This document shows, in pieces, positions 16,140 through 24,297 of a stretch of 42,574 nucleotides of DNA; the stretch's first letter is position 1; each line of letters begins with the position of its first letter. The DNA is from Microbispora siamensis (lineage in GTDB: Bacteria > Actinomycetota > Actinomycetes > Streptosporangiales > Streptosporangiaceae). The translations under genes and the position numbers were made by a program. The stretch covers positions 1 through 42,574 of the forward strand of contig NZ_BOOF01000070.1 of NCBI RefSeq assembly GCF_016863095.1, read 5' to 3'. The notes beneath the pieces are model-generated. The model was not told the origin of the DNA. It saw nothing but the letters and a program-made list of their open reading frames with translations, and did no database searches.

Positions 16140-17068
16140 CAGGAACCCGGCACCGACCCGATCTCGGGCGGCGTGGGAGCCTCGCCCTGCACGACCGTGC
16201 CGAGGGAGTTCTTCCAGATGTCCTGCCAGACGCCGTTCGCCTGGATCTTCTTCAGCCAGTCGTTGACGAACGACTTGAACTGGTCGTCGCCGTGCTTGAG
16301 GCCGATGCCGTACGGGTCCTGGGTGAACGGCTTGGTCACGACCTGCAGTTCGGGGTCCTTCTTGGCGTCGGCGACCAGCAGCGTCTCGTCCTGCACGTAG
16401 GCGACGCCGCGGTCCTGCTTGAGCGCCTGGACGCACTCGGGGTCGCCGCCGAAGGTGATGATCTTCGCCTGCGGCGCGAGCTTCTTGATCGCGGGGATGG
16501 CGGGGGTGTTGGCCCCGGCGATGACGGTCTTGCCGTTCAGGTCCTGGGGCGAGGAGATGCCCGTCGTGCCCTTCTTCACCGCGATGGACAGGCCCGAGGA
16601 GTAGTAGGGACCGGCGAAGGCGACCTGCTGGGCCCGCTCCGGCGTGATCGTGTAGGTCTGGAAGACCACGTCCACGGTGCCGTTGCTCAGCAGCGCCTCG
16701 CGGGTCTCCGACGCCGAGTTGACGATCTTCACCTTCGGCTGCCCGATGATGTACTTGGCCAGCGCCTTGCCGAGGTCGGCGTCGAAGCCCTCCACCTCGC
16801 CGGTGGCCGGGTTCTGCTGGGACAGCAGCGGCGCGTCGAGCGAGCCCCCGACGATCAGTTCGCCGCGCTGCTTGATCTTCTCCATCGTCGAGCCGGGCAG
16901 GATGTCCGCGGCGGCGGCCACCGGCGCCTTGGCGAGCACGCCACCGCCGCCGCCCTCGCTCGCGCCCGCGCCCGGCACGGCCGAGCCGGCCGAGTCCGTC
17001 CCGGCACAGGCCGTCAGGCCGACCATCGCCACAGCGGCGACAGCGGCCACCCGCTTAATGGACACCAT
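16139..17068 (-). CDS. Amino-acid ABC importer binding lipoprotein (GluB type)
   Basis: The 309-residue product has a lipoprotein signal with lipobox LTAC (Cys21), a Gly/Ala-rich spacer, and a family 3 solute-binding fold: GELIVGGSLDAPLLSQ, EGFDADLGKALAKYI, AFAGPYYSSGLSIAVKKG. The VVFQTYTITPERAQQV segment is typical of glutamate/polar amino-acid receptors. It starts 22 nt after the ATPase gene. The exact ligand cannot be told; a neighbouring asparaginase suggests an amide or acidic amino acid. Confidence 0.92.
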   Translation of the reverse strand: MVSIKRVAAVAAVAMVGLTACAGTDSAGSAVPGAGASEGGGGGVLAKAPVAAAADILPGSTMEKIKQRGELIVGGSLDAPLLSQQNPATGEVEGFDADLGKALAKYIIGQPKVKIVNSASETREALLSNGTVDVVFQTYTITPERAQQVAFAGPYYSSGLSIAVKKGTTGISSPQDLNGKTVIAGANTPAIPAIKKLAPQAKIITFGGDPECVQALKQDRGVAYVQDETLLVADAKKDPELQVVTKPFTQDPYGIGLKHGDDQFKSFVNDWLKKIQANGVWQDIWKNSLGTVVQGEAPTPPEIGSVPGS

Positions 17069-17090
17069 CGGGGTCCACCGTCCTTTGCGA

Positions 17091-17819
17091 TCAGTGCGTG
17101 AGTACCTTGGCCAGGAAGTCCCTGGCCCGATCGGTCCGGGGGGAGTCGAAGAAGGCGTTCGGCTCTCCCGTCTCGACGATCCGGCCGCCGTCCATGAACA
17201 CCACGCGGTCGGCCGCGCGGCGCGCGAACCCCATCTCGTGGGTGACGACGACCATGGTCATGCCGTCGGCGGCCAGGCCCGTCATCACGTCGAGGACCTC
17301 GCCGACCATCTCCGGGTCGAGCGCCGAGGTGGGCTCGTCGAAGAGCATGACCTTGGGCCGCATGGCGAGCGCGCGGGCGATGGCGGCGCGCTGCTGCTGG
17401 CCGCCCGACAGCCGCGCGGGCTGCTTGCCGGCCTGCTCGGCGATGCCGACCCGGGCCAGCAGCTCGTGGGCGGTCCGCTCGGCCTCGGCGCGGCTCACGC
17501 CGCGCACCTTCATCGGCGCGAGCATCACGTTCTCCAGCACGGTCTTGTGCTGGAAGAGGTTGAAGCTCTGGAAGACCATCCCCACGTCGGCCCGCAGCCG
17601 GGCCAGCGCGCGGCCCTCCGCGGGCACGGGCTCTCCGTCGACGAGGATCTCGCCCGAGTCCGCCGCTTCCAGCCGGTTGAGGCACCGGCACAGCGTCGAC
17701 TTGCCGGACCCCGAGGGGCCGATCACCACCACGACCTCGCCGCGCGCCACGTCGAGGTCGACGTCGTGCAGCACGTGGTGCTCACCGAACCACTTGTTGA
17801 GGCCTCGTACCCGAATCAT
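17091..17819 (-). CDS. Polar amino-acid ABC importer ATPase (GluA/GlnQ type)
   Basis: The 242-residue protein has GPSGSGKST (Walker A), FNLFQHKTVLENV, LSGGQQQR, LFDEPTSALDPE and the switch His in VVTHEMGFA, the GlnQ pattern. Two ATGs lie 6 nt apart; the second (17819) is preferred because AAGGA then sits 8 nt upstream. It is the first gene of the operon, unusual in that the ATPase precedes the receptor. Confidence 0.94.
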   Translation of the reverse strand: MIRVRGLNKWFGEHHVLHDVDLDVARGEVVVVIGPSGSGKSTLCRCLNRLEAADSGEILVDGEPVPAEGRALARLRADVGMVFQSFNLFQHKTVLENVMLAPMKVRGVSRAEAERTAHELLARVGIAEQAGKQPARLSGGQQQRAAIARALAMRPKVMLFDEPTSALDPEMVGEVLDVMTGLAADGMTMVVVTHEMGFARRAADRVVFMDGGRIVETGEPNAFFDSPRTDRARDFLAKVLTH

Positions 17820-17852
17820 CGCCATCTTCCTTCGAAATCGAAGATATGGCGG

Positions 17853-17892
17853 ACCGTAATGGATGATTCTGGGCGAAGTCAACGCGTTGGCG
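17853..17892. promoter_or_regulatory. Divergent promoters of importer operon and ROK regulator with shared palindrome
   Basis: Minus strand: TTGACT (17882-17877), 18 nt, TACGGT (17858-17853) would drive the importer operon with a 33-nt leader. Plus strand: TTGGCG (17887-17892), 18 nt, TATTCC (17911-17916) would start almost at the ROK ATG. The perfect palindrome CAACGCGTTG (17880-17889) overlaps both -35 elements and is the natural ROK operator candidate. A second dyad, CTTCG-AAAT-CGAAG (17830-17843), covers the ATPase SD. Confidence 0.5.
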
Positions 17893-17923
17893 CATAAAGT
17901 CAAGTCGTGGTATTCCTTCCTCC

Positions 17924-19066
17924 ATGCCAGGCAAAGAGAGGTTGCCGGTGCGGGGGGCGCAGGGCGACCTCCTGCGCCTCGTCGCCGCCGGCCACGCCGA
18001 GTCGCGGGCGGAACTCGCCCGCCTGTCCGGCCTGGCGGCCTCCAGCGTCTCGCTGCGCGTCGAAGAGCTGATCGGCAGCGGGCTGCTGGTGGAGGAGGGC
18101 GCGGGCACCTCGCGCGGCGGCCGGCGACCGCGCCGGCTGCGGCTCAGCCCCAGCGCGGGACTGCTCGCGGTCGCCGACCTGGGCGCCCACCACGCGCGCC
18201 TCGGCCTCCTCGACCTCAGCGGCACCCCGCTGGTGGTCGAGGAGCGCCCCTGCGAGATCGCGGACGGCCCCGAGGCGACCATCGACTGGATGGCGGCGGC
18301 GTTCGAGGACCTGCTGGCCGCGCACGGCCCGCCCGGAGTCCCGCTGCGCGGGGTCGGCACGGGCATCCCCGGTCCTGTGGACCCGGCGACCGGCCGGGTC
18401 GTCGCGCCCTCGCGCATGCCCGGCTGGAACAACTTCCCCGTCGCGGAACGCCTCGGCGCGCACTTCGACCTGCCGGTGCTGGTGGAGAACGACGCCAACC
18501 TCATGGCGGCCGGGGAGGCCAGGTCGTGGCCGAAGTGCGAGACGCTGATGGTGCTCAAGGCCGGCAGCGGCATCGGCTGCGGCGTGATGGTGAACGGCGC
18601 GCTCCACCGGGGGCGGGGCGCGGCCGGGGACATCAGCCACGTGCGGGTCAGGAGCGACTCGTCGGTCACCTGCTCCTGCGGGCACGACGACTGCCTGGAG
18701 GCCTACGCCAGCGGCGCGGCCCTCATGAGCGTGCTCAACGAGCAGGGCATCGAGGTGCGGCGGCCCGCCGACGTCGTCGCGCTGGTCGAGGACGGGGTGC
18801 CCGAGGCCACCGCTCTGGTGCGCAACGCCGGACGGCTCATCGGCGAGGTGCTGACCGTGCTGGTCAACTTCATCAACCCCGACGCGATCGTGGTCGGGGG
18901 CAGCCTGTCGCCGGCCGAGCCGCTGATCGCGTCGATCCGCGCGGCGGTGTACGAACGGTGCCTGCCGCTCGCCACCCGCGACCTGGAGATCTCCACCACC
19001 CGCTCGGGCCCCGACGCCGCCCTGCTCGGCGCCGGCTCCCTGCTGCTCGACGCCGTACTCGCCTGA
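17924..19066 (+). CDS. ROK-family transcriptional regulator
   Basis: The 380-residue protein has an N-terminal winged helix (SRAELARLSGLAASSVSLRVEELIGSGLL, residues ~26-54) and a ROK domain. It keeps the glycine-rich phosphate loops, VENDANLMA, and the CSCGHDDCLEAYASG zinc motif. The usual E-x-GH sugar-contact motif is changed to GDISH. ROK repressors usually sense a sugar or sugar phosphate, so control of an amino-acid importer is noteworthy. There is no SD before the ATG. A GTG 24 nt inside with GAGAGG upstream is an alternative start. Confidence 0.9.
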   Translation: MPGKERLPVRGAQGDLLRLVAAGHAESRAELARLSGLAASSVSLRVEELIGSGLLVEEGAGTSRGGRRPRRLRLSPSAGLLAVADLGAHHARLGLLDLSGTPLVVEERPCEIADGPEATIDWMAAAFEDLLAAHGPPGVPLRGVGTGIPGPVDPATGRVVAPSRMPGWNNFPVAERLGAHFDLPVLVENDANLMAAGEARSWPKCETLMVLKAGSGIGCGVMVNGALHRGRGAAGDISHVRVRSDSSVTCSCGHDDCLEAYASGAALMSVLNEQGIEVRRPADVVALVEDGVPEATALVRNAGRLIGEVLTVLVNFINPDAIVVGGSLSPAEPLIASIRAAVYERCLPLATRDLEISTTRSGPDAALLGAGSLLLDAVLA

Positions 19067-19093
19067 ACACCGAAGACGAACGGACAGCCGTAC

Positions 19094-19744
19094 GTGACCC
19101 GATACTGCCTTTTCGACCTCGACGGCACGCTGACCGACCCCGAGACCGGCATCGTCGCCTCGATGCGGCACGCCCTTTCCGCAGTCGGGATGCCGGAGGT
19201 GGAACACGGGCGGCTCCGCGCCATGATCGGCCCTCCCCTTCAGGACGGCTTCCTCCTGCTCGGCGTGCCGCCGGAGCGTCTCGACGACGCGGTGCTCGCG
19301 TACCGGGAGCGCTACACCACCGGCGGAATGTACGAGAACGAGGTCATCCCGGGAATCCCCGCCGTGCTCGAGGCTCTCGTCGCCGGCGGCTGGACCCTGG
19401 CGGTGGCGACGTCGAAACCGGCCGTCTACGCGGAGAAGATCCTGGTGCACTTCGGGCTCGACGGCTTCTTCGCGTACGTGGCCGGGGCGACGCTCGACGG
19501 GTCGCGGCGGCACAAGGCGGACGTCATCCGCCACGCCCTCGACGTGCTCGGCGCCCCGCCCGAGGCGACCGTCATGATCGGCGACCGCATGGAGGACGTC
19601 GCCGGCGCGGCCGCGTGCCGTGTGCCGTGCATCGCCGTGACGTGGGGGTTCGGCGAGGCGTCCGAATTCGCCGATCCCGGCCTCATCGCCGTGGCGGACA
19701 CGCCCGAACGCCTCCTCGAGGTGCTGTCCCGGACGGCGAGCTAG
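19094..19744 (+). CDS. HAD-superfamily phosphatase (phosphoglycolate-phosphatase-like)
   Basis: The 216-residue product has all HAD motifs: DLDGTLTD (nucleophile Asp8, acid Asp10), the TSKP segment (motif II), a Lys in RRHKAD (motif III) and GDRMEDVAGA (motif IV). The helical cap between motifs I and II (MRHALSAVGM to YENEVIPGIP) is the PGP/5'-nucleotidase type. It starts with GTG 27 nt after the ROK gene, probably in one transcript. Substrate is not predictable; small phosphate esters are usual. Confidence 0.9.
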   Translation: MTRYCLFDLDGTLTDPETGIVASMRHALSAVGMPEVEHGRLRAMIGPPLQDGFLLLGVPPERLDDAVLAYRERYTTGGMYENEVIPGIPAVLEALVAGGWTLAVATSKPAVYAEKILVHFGLDGFFAYVAGATLDGSRRHKADVIRHALDVLGAPPEATVMIGDRMEDVAGAAACRVPCIAVTWGFGEASEFADPGLIAVADTPERLLEVLSRTAS

Positions 19745-19773
19745 CGTCGCGGAACGCCCGCTCGACGACCCGG

Positions 19774-19802
19774 TGGCCGCCTCCGGTGACCGGAGGCGGC
19801 CA
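19774..19802. terminator. Bidirectional terminator hairpin
   Basis: A perfect 13-bp stem (TGGCCGCCTCCGG / CCGGAGGCGGCCA) with a TGA loop lies between the convergent HAD phosphatase (ends 19744) and glpD (ends 19824). It can serve both strands. Confidence 0.8.
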
Positions 19803-19823
19803 TGCCCGCACGGGCGCCGGAGC

Positions 19824-21575
19824 CTAGGCCACCTTGCCCACGTTGCCCACTTGGCCCGCCTTGCCCACCTGGCCCGCCGGGGCGGCGGCCGCGAGGCGTA
19901 CGGCGTTCGCGGCGGCGTCGTCGATCTCGCGCTGCGCGGCGAGGTCGGCCTCCACGCCGGACCGGTAGGCGTCGATCTCCGCGCGCACCCGGTCGTCGTC
20001 CCAGCCGAGGACGGGCGCGATCAGCGCGGCGACCTCGGGGGCCGCCGCGAGCCCGTGGTCCCGTTCCTCGATGAAGACGCGGGTGCGGCGGACCAGGACG
20101 TCCTCCAGGTGCAGCGCCCCCTCGTGCGTGACCGCGTACACGGCCTCGGCCTTGAGGTAGCCCTCCGCGCCGGGGATAGGCTCGCCCAGGCCGGGGTCGG
20201 CCTCGATCAGCGCGAGCACCTCCTCGACGCAGGAGCCGTACCGGCCGAGCAGGTGCTCGACGCGCGCGACGGGCAGCCCCGCGCGCCCGGCGAGGCGGCG
20301 CCTGTTGTTGCGCAGCGCCTCGAACCCGGCGGCCCCGAGGACAGGGACGCGGTCGGTGACCGACGCGGGCACGTCCTGGCCGAGACCGGCCACCGCGACG
20401 TCGACGGCGTCCTTGGCCATCACGCGGTAGGTGGTGTACTTGCCGCCCGCGACGATGACCAGGCCGGGCTCGGGCCGGATGACCGCGTGCTCCCTGGAGA
20501 GCTTCACGGTCTCCGACGACGATCCCGACCCGCCCAGCAGCGGGCGCAGGCCCGCGTAGACGCCCTCGATGTCGTCGTGGGTGAGCGGCGTCCGGAGCAC
20601 GGCGTTGACGTGCTCCAGGATGTAGTCGATGTCGGCCCGGGTGGGGGCCGGCTCGACCTTGTCCAGGTCCCAGGGCGTGTCGGTGGTGCCGACGATCCAG
20701 TGCGGACCCCAGGGGATCACGAACAGCACGCTCTTCTCGGTGCGCAGGATCAGCCCGGTGTCGAGGCGGATCCGCTCCCGCGGCACGACGAGGTGCACGC
20801 CCTTGGACGCCTGGACGGTCACCGACCCCCGCGAGCCCGGCGACGCCCCCGCGAGCCGCTGGATCTCGTCGGTCCACACGCCCGTGGCGTTGATCACCTG
20901 GCGGGCCCGGACGCGCAGTTCGGCGCCGCCCTCCAGGTCGCGCACCACCGCGCCGGTGACCCGGCCGCCGTCCCGGAGGAAACCGGTGACCTTGGTGCGG
21001 GTGGTGACGCAGGCGCCGTACTGCATGGCCGTGCGGGCCACCGTCATCGTGAAGCGGGCGTCGTCGACCTGGGCGTCGTAGTACTGGATCGCCCCGACGA
21101 GCGCGTCACTGCGCAGGCCGGGGGCCTCGCGCAGGGCCCGGCTGTGGCTGAGCTGGCGGTGCCGCGGCAGCGCGCGGGCGCCGCCGAGCGTGTCGTACAG
21201 CAGCACGCCCGCGCCGACGTACCCACGCTCCCACACCCGGTGACGCAGCGGGAACAGGAACGGCACCGGCCGGACCAGGTGCGGGGCCAGCCGGGTCACC
21301 AGCAGGCCCCGTTCCCTGAGCGCCTCCCGCACCAGCCGGAAGTCGAGCTGCTCCAGGTAGCGCAGCCCGCCGTGGATCAGCTTGCTCGACCGGCTCGAGG
21401 TGCCGGCCGCGAGATCACGGGCCTCCACCAGCGCGACGGACAGGCCTCGCGAGACCGCGTCGAGCGCGACGCCGGCGCCGACCACCCCGCCGCCGACGAC
21501 CAGGACGTCGAACTCGTCCTCGGCCAGCCTCCGCAGCGCCGCCTCCCGAGCGCGGGGACCCATGGGTACAGACAT
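19824..21575 (-). CDS. glpD: Glycerol-3-phosphate dehydrogenase (FAD-dependent)
   Basis: The 583-residue protein oxidises glycerol-3-phosphate to dihydroxyacetone phosphate at the membrane. It has the FAD loop VVGGGVVGAGVALDAVSRG, RSSKLIHGGLRYLE, the FAD-contact region VGTTDTPW, and GGKYTTYRVMA, then the C-terminal cap domain typical of GlpD. The start is the ATG at 21575, with GAGGGAG upstream. The last ~16 residues (GQVGKAGQVGNVGKVA) are a low-complexity repeat not expected in GlpD. It follows glpK by 32 nt, third in the operon. Confidence 0.95.
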   Translation of the reverse strand: MSVPMGPRAREAALRRLAEDEFDVLVVGGGVVGAGVALDAVSRGLSVALVEARDLAAGTSSRSSKLIHGGLRYLEQLDFRLVREALRERGLLVTRLAPHLVRPVPFLFPLRHRVWERGYVGAGVLLYDTLGGARALPRHRQLSHSRALREAPGLRSDALVGAIQYYDAQVDDARFTMTVARTAMQYGACVTTRTKVTGFLRDGGRVTGAVVRDLEGGAELRVRARQVINATGVWTDEIQRLAGASPGSRGSVTVQASKGVHLVVPRERIRLDTGLILRTEKSVLFVIPWGPHWIVGTTDTPWDLDKVEPAPTRADIDYILEHVNAVLRTPLTHDDIEGVYAGLRPLLGGSGSSSETVKLSREHAVIRPEPGLVIVAGGKYTTYRVMAKDAVDVAVAGLGQDVPASVTDRVPVLGAAGFEALRNNRRRLAGRAGLPVARVEHLLGRYGSCVEEVLALIEADPGLGEPIPGAEGYLKAEAVYAVTHEGALHLEDVLVRRTRVFIEERDHGLAAAPEVAALIAPVLGWDDDRVRAEIDAYRSGVEADLAAQREIDDAAANAVRLAAAAPAGQVGKAGQVGNVGKVA

Positions 21576-21607
21576 ATCGGTGTTAACTCCCTCGTTGTTC
21601 AGGCAGG

Positions 21608-23125
21608 TCAGTCGACGTCGACCCAGTCGAGCGTCCGCTGGACAGCCTTGCGCCATCCGGCGTAGCCGCGCTCGCGCTGCTCGTCGTTCCAGGTGGGCTC
21701 CCAGCGGCGGTCCTCGTGCCAGTTGCGCTTGAGGTCGTCGGTGGACTTCCAGAAGCCGACGGCCAGCCCGGCCGCGTACGCGGCGCCGAGGGCGGTGGTC
21801 TCGGCGACCACCGGGCGCGACACCGGGACGCCGAGGATGTCGGCCTGGAGCTGCATGCACAGCTCGTTGGCCGTCACGCCGCCGTCCACTCGCAGCACGT
21901 CGAGGACGACGCCGGAGTCCTGCTCCATCGCGCCGACCACGTCCTTGGTCTGGTAGCAGATCGATTCGAGTGTGGCGCGGGCCAGGTGGGCGTTGGTGTT
22001 GTAGCGGGACAGGCCGACGATGGCGCCGCGGGCGTCGGACCTCCAGTAGGGCGCGAACAGGCCGGAGAACGCGGGCACGAAGTAGACGCCGCCGTTGTCC
22101 TCGACCTGCCGGGCGAGCGCCTCGCTCTGCGACGCCCCGGAGATGATGCCGAGCTGGTCGCGCAGCCACTGCACGGCCGAGCCGGTGACCGCGATCGACC
22201 CCTCCAGGGCGTACACGGGCTTGGCCGAGCCGAACTGGTAGCAGACCGTGGTGAGCAGGCCGTGCTGGGAGCGCACGAGCTCGGTGCCGGTGTTGAGCAG
22301 CAGGAAGTTGCCGGTGCCGTAGGTGTTCTTGGCCGTGCCCGGCTCGAAGCACACCTGGCCGACGGTCGCGGCCTGCTGGTCGCCGAGGTCGCCCGAGAGA
22401 GGGACCTCGCCGCCGAGCGGGCCGCCGGCGCGTGTCACGCCGTACAGGTCGGGGTTGGAGGAGGGCCGGATCTCGGGGAGCATCTGGCGGGGCACGCCGA
22501 AGAACGACAGCAGCTCGTCGTCCCAGTCGAGCGTCTCCAGGTTCATCAGCATCGTGCGGCTGGCGTTGGTGGGGTCGGTGACGTGGACGCCGCCGTCGAC
22601 GCCGCCCGTCAGGTTCCACAGCAGCCAGGTGTCGGTGTTGCCGAAGATCGCGTCGCCGCGCTCGGCGGCCTCGCGCACGCCGGGGACGTTCTCCAGGATC
22701 CACTGAATCTTGCCGCCCGAGAAGTAGGTGGCGGGCGGCAGGCCGGCCTTGCGCCGGATCACCTCGCCCTTGCCCTCCCGCTCCAGCGCCGAGGCGATGC
22801 GGTCGGTGCGAGTGTCCTGCCAGACGATGGCGTTGTAGTACGGCCGGCCGGTGCGCCGGTCCCATACGACGGCGGTCTCGCGCTGGTTGGTGATGCCGAG
22901 CGCCGCGAGGTCGGAGGCCTGCAGGCCCGCGGTCCGCATCGCGGTCTCGACGACCGCCCGGGTGCGCTCCCAGATCTCGGTCGGGTTGTGCTCGACCCAG
23001 CCCGCCTGCGGCAGGATCTGCTGGTGTTCCAGCTGGTGGCGGGCGACCTCGTTGCCCCCGTGATCGAAGATCATGAAGCGGGTGCTGGTCGTCCCCTGGT
23101 CGACCGCGCCGACGTAGTCAGCCAT
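21608..23125 (-). CDS. glpK: Glycerol kinase (first copy)
   Basis: The 505-residue protein phosphorylates glycerol with ATP. It has AVDQGTTSTRFMIFD, GITNQRET, WQDTRT, the active-site region GDLGDQQAA (Asp base), GTGNFLLLNTG, and the C-terminal GGVTANELCMQLQADILG with ALGAAYAAGLAVGFW, all canonical for GlpK. It lies 58 nt after glpF and 32 nt before glpD. A second kinase is encoded at 25125. Confidence 0.96.
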   Translation of the reverse strand: MADYVGAVDQGTTSTRFMIFDHGGNEVARHQLEHQQILPQAGWVEHNPTEIWERTRAVVETAMRTAGLQASDLAALGITNQRETAVVWDRRTGRPYYNAIVWQDTRTDRIASALEREGKGEVIRRKAGLPPATYFSGGKIQWILENVPGVREAAERGDAIFGNTDTWLLWNLTGGVDGGVHVTDPTNASRTMLMNLETLDWDDELLSFFGVPRQMLPEIRPSSNPDLYGVTRAGGPLGGEVPLSGDLGDQQAATVGQVCFEPGTAKNTYGTGNFLLLNTGTELVRSQHGLLTTVCYQFGSAKPVYALEGSIAVTGSAVQWLRDQLGIISGASQSEALARQVEDNGGVYFVPAFSGLFAPYWRSDARGAIVGLSRYNTNAHLARATLESICYQTKDVVGAMEQDSGVVLDVLRVDGGVTANELCMQLQADILGVPVSRPVVAETTALGAAYAAGLAVGFWKSTDDLKRNWHEDRRWEPTWNDEQRERGYAGWRKAVQRTLDWVDVD

Positions 23126-23183
23126 TCTCGTTGCGCCTCTCGTTCGGATGAGGTGGACGTTGCTGGTCTCGGCCTGGGGGTGA

Positions 23184-24008
23184 TCAGCCGGCCTGCGCGG
23201 CGGGCTCCGGCGTGCGGCCGGGCTCGGGCGCGTCCGTACGCGGCAGGAAGCGGGCGACCAGGAGCTGGTAGAGCCCGGCGCCGATGACGCCGCCGACCAG
23301 CGGGCCGATGATCGGCACCCAGAAGTAGAGCCCACCGTACTGGTCGCGGAACGCCGAGCCGTACCCCGTGAAGAACGAGGCGAGGCGCGGGCCGAAGTCG
23401 CGGGCGGGGTTGATGGCGTAGCCGGCGTCGGTCCCCCACGCCATGCCGATCGCGACCACGAGCAGGCCGACGATGACCGGCGCGAGGTTGGCGAGCGGCG
23501 CCGAGTTTCGCTCGTCGGAGATCGCGAAGATCAGGAACAGCAGGATCGCCGTGCCGATGATCTGGTCACGGAGCGCTCCCCACTGGGTGACCGGCAGCGC
23601 GCCGTTGCCGGGAAGGGTGGAGAAGACCCCCTGCGTCTTGATCGTGTGCCCGGGGTCCACCTTGGCCAGGACCTCGGCGTAGTTCCACCGGACGAGCAGC
23701 GCCGCCACGAAGGCGCCCGCGGTCTGCGCCAGCGCGTACGGCAGGACCTTCCGCCAGGAGAAGCCCTTGAAGACGGCGAGGGCGACCGTGACGGCCGGGT
23801 TGAGGTGGGCGCCGCTGATGCGGGCGGCCGTGTAGACACCGAGGGTCACCCCCAGCCCCCACGCCCACGCGATGCTGTCGTGGTCGCCGATGCCGCCCGC
23901 CGCCACCTGGGCGACCACACCGACGCCGAACAGGATGAGGATCGCCGTGCCCGCGAACTCCGCCGCCAACTCGCCGAGTAGCCGCCGGTCGCTTCGCCCT
24001 TCCGCCAT
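23184..24008 (-). CDS. glpF: Glycerol facilitator (MIP/aquaporin family)
   Basis: The 274-residue membrane channel carries two NPA boxes, HLNPAV (Asn70) and INPARD (Asn200). The Asp after the second box (NPARD) is characteristic of glycerol facilitators over water-only aquaporins. Six membrane helices are apparent, with a long loop (residues ~108-145) before the fourth. AAGGAGG lies 6 nt before the ATG. It is the first gene of the glpF-glpK-glpD operon. Confidence 0.95.
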   Translation of the reverse strand: MAEGRSDRRLLGELAAEFAGTAILILFGVGVVAQVAAGGIGDHDSIAWAWGLGVTLGVYTAARISGAHLNPAVTVALAVFKGFSWRKVLPYALAQTAGAFVAALLVRWNYAEVLAKVDPGHTIKTQGVFSTLPGNGALPVTQWGALRDQIIGTAILLFLIFAISDERNSAPLANLAPVIVGLLVVAIGMAWGTDAGYAINPARDFGPRLASFFTGYGSAFRDQYGGLYFWVPIIGPLVGGVIGAGLYQLLVARFLPRTDAPEPGRTPEPAAQAG

Positions 24009-24076
24009 CTGTCTCCTCCTTGACCACGCCCGTCACATCTCCGAAGTGCTCGGTGTGAGCGCTGCCGGTTGTCCGG

Positions 24077-24132
24077 ACGCTAAACGGCGCCCAAGGGAGC
24101 GTCAACGAATGATCGTCGGCATTGTCGAACAC
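24077..24132 (-). promoter_or_regulatory. glpF promoter and IclR operator candidate
   Basis: Minus strand: TTGACG (24105-24100), 17-nt spacer, TAGCGT (24082-24077), 68 nt before the glpF start. The first copy of the 18-bp repeat (24115-24132) lies just upstream of the -35. Confidence 0.6.
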
Positions 24133-24271
24133 TGGTCACATTCAGAACGTCGTACTACGCTCCCCGGGTATGACGCGAACAATCACATTTCGCGCGAACC
24201 CGTCCTGTTACCAAAGATCTTTCACCAGCTCAACGCATCGGTCCCGGCCAGGTGTCGGCATTGTCGAACAC
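24115..24271. repeat. Perfect 18-bp direct repeat, likely IclR operators
   Basis: GTCGGCATTGTCGAACAC occurs at 24115-24132 and 24254-24271, 139 bp start to start. The core TGTCGAACA has TGT/ACA ends like a dyad. One copy sits at the glpF promoter and one over the -35 of the IclR gene. Confidence 0.85.
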
Positions 24272-24289
24272 CGTCCGACGTGGCTAGGA
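24261..24289 (+). promoter_or_regulatory. IclR gene promoter, leaderless
   Basis: TTGTCG (24261-24266), 17-18 nt, TAGGAT (24284/24285-24290 region) ends about 8 nt before the GTG start at 24298. The -35 is inside the second 18-bp repeat, which predicts autoregulation. Confidence 0.55.
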
Positions 24290-24297
24290 TCCGGGGC

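Noticed and set aside
17900..19534. A 544-residue open frame on the minus strand
   Set aside because: It is antisense to the ROK regulator and HAD gene, with only Arg/Gly/Asp-rich low-complexity sequence.
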